NCBI GenBank assembly: GCA_041485845.1
Contig: JBGPKH010000559.1
Coordinates: 1 to 6,059, forward strand
Length of the DNA stretch: 6,059 nt
Direction of reading: 5' to 3'
Source: OMOG01 sp041485845
Lineage (GTDB): Bacteria; Acidobacteriota; Terriglobia; Bryobacterales; Bryobacteraceae
The notes below the pieces were generated by a model, which saw nothing but the letters and a program-made list of their open reading frames with translations, had not been told where the DNA came from and made no database searches. The translations under genes were made by a program, and so were the position numbers. Below are positions 5,993 to 6,059 of this stretch, in pieces. The number at the start of each line of letters is the position of its first letter. Within the stretch, counting starts at the first letter, position 1.

Positions 5993-5998
5993 CATAAT
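5993..5998 (+). promoter_or_regulatory. Weak -10-like hexamer CATAAT
   Basis: CATAAT differs from TATAAT at one position. The best upstream partner TTGTAC (5967-5972) is 20 bases away, longer than the usual 16-18, so the promoter is poorly supported. If used, it would drive whatever starts at or after 6048. Confidence 0.2.
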
Positions 5999-6014
5999 CC
6001 AGGGCATGGGTTCC

Positions 6015-6032
6015 CCGGTTTGCTAAAACCGG
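6015..6032 (+). promoter_or_regulatory. Perfect 7-bp inverted repeat overlapping an extended -10-like element
   Basis: CCGGTTT (6015-6021) and AAACCGG (6026-6032) are perfect complements around GCTA. The centre and right arm contain TGCTAAAAC at 6021-6029, close to the extended -10-like TGATAAAAT seen before the operon. The arrangement could be a promoter with an overlapping operator, or a hairpin; no T-run follows, so a terminator is unlikely. It lies 15 bases before the ATG at 6048. Confidence 0.35.
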
Positions 6033-6047
6033 TACGCTGGCGGCTTT

Positions 6048-6059
6048 ATGTTCTTCACG
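6048..6059 (+). CDS. Possible start of a downstream gene (four codons only)
   Basis: ATG 6048 opens a frame (M F F T) that runs off the window end. An in-frame TAA at 6024-6026 limits how far upstream the gene could begin. A promoter-like element lies just upstream and a weak GGCGG precedes the ATG by about 4 bases. Nothing can be said of the product; this may not be a gene. Confidence 0.2.

Larger units (their letters stand above)
5799..6047. other. Intergenic region with GC-rich inverted repeats, no convincing gene
   Basis: These 249 bases lie between the end of the GT4 gene and a possible start at 6048. The frames that stay open here are continuations of shadow frames from the GT4 gene and show no recognisable domain. 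The region holds several short GC-rich inverted repeats, a CCCCGGGG palindrome at 5899-5906, the pair CGGCT 5919-5923 / AGCCG 5936-5940 with a 12-base loop, and two -10-like elements near its end. No tRNA or known ncRNA is recognised. Confidence 0.6.

Noticed and set aside
6006..6026. ATG placed 7 bases after CATAAT, like a leaderless start
   Set aside because: The frame ends at TAA 6024-6026 after six codons.
1..6059. CRISPR array, insertion sequence, tRNA or rRNA, defence system
   Set aside because: No regularly spaced repeats, transposase motifs, terminal inverted repeats or RNA gene features were seen; the content is explained by a glycosylation cluster.

Overview
The window is GC-rich (GC and CC/CG third positions dominate the genes), and all its genes lie on the + strand. 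Two genes begin with TTG. One protein carries FG-GAP/VCBS repeats, and the main cluster is a compact set of glycosyltransferases. Together these suggest a soil or sediment bacterium of the Acidobacteriota (Solibacter/Bryobacter-like). This assignment rests on general resemblance only; no marker gene is present.

Layout. Bases 1-720 hold the 3' end of a gene for a probably exported FG-GAP/VCBS repeat protein with three DxDGDGxxD-type calcium loops. Bases 721-803 are an AT-rich, T-rich intergenic gap with a 10-bp direct repeat and an extended -10-like element directly before the next gene. Bases 804-5798 form one tight operon: a WbbL-like GT2 glycosyltransferase; a Dpm1-like GT2 polyprenyl-phosphate glycosyltransferase (4-nt overlap); a small DUF2304-like membrane protein (start abuts the previous stop); a multi-spanning TMTC/PMT-like GT-C protein with four C-terminal TPRs (11-nt overlap); and a GT4 glycosyltransferase of the mannosyltransferase-B type (3-nt gap). 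Bases 5799-6047 contain no convincing gene but hold several GC-rich inverted repeats and promoter-like elements. The last 12 bases may be the start of another gene.

How the genes may work together. The most economical reading, which is inference, is a lipid-linked sugar pathway. The Dpm1-like enzyme loads a sugar onto polyprenyl phosphate at the cytoplasmic face. The DUF2304 membrane protein assists it or helps present the lipid-linked sugar across the membrane. The GT-C/TPR protein then transfers the sugar to a protein or glycan outside the cytoplasm. The flanking GT2 and GT4 enzymes would build or extend the same glycan from nucleotide sugars. This resembles the three-component gtrA/gtrB/gtrC modules of bacteria and the eukaryotic Dpm1-TMTC O-mannosylation pair. 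The sugar and the acceptor cannot be read from the sequence.
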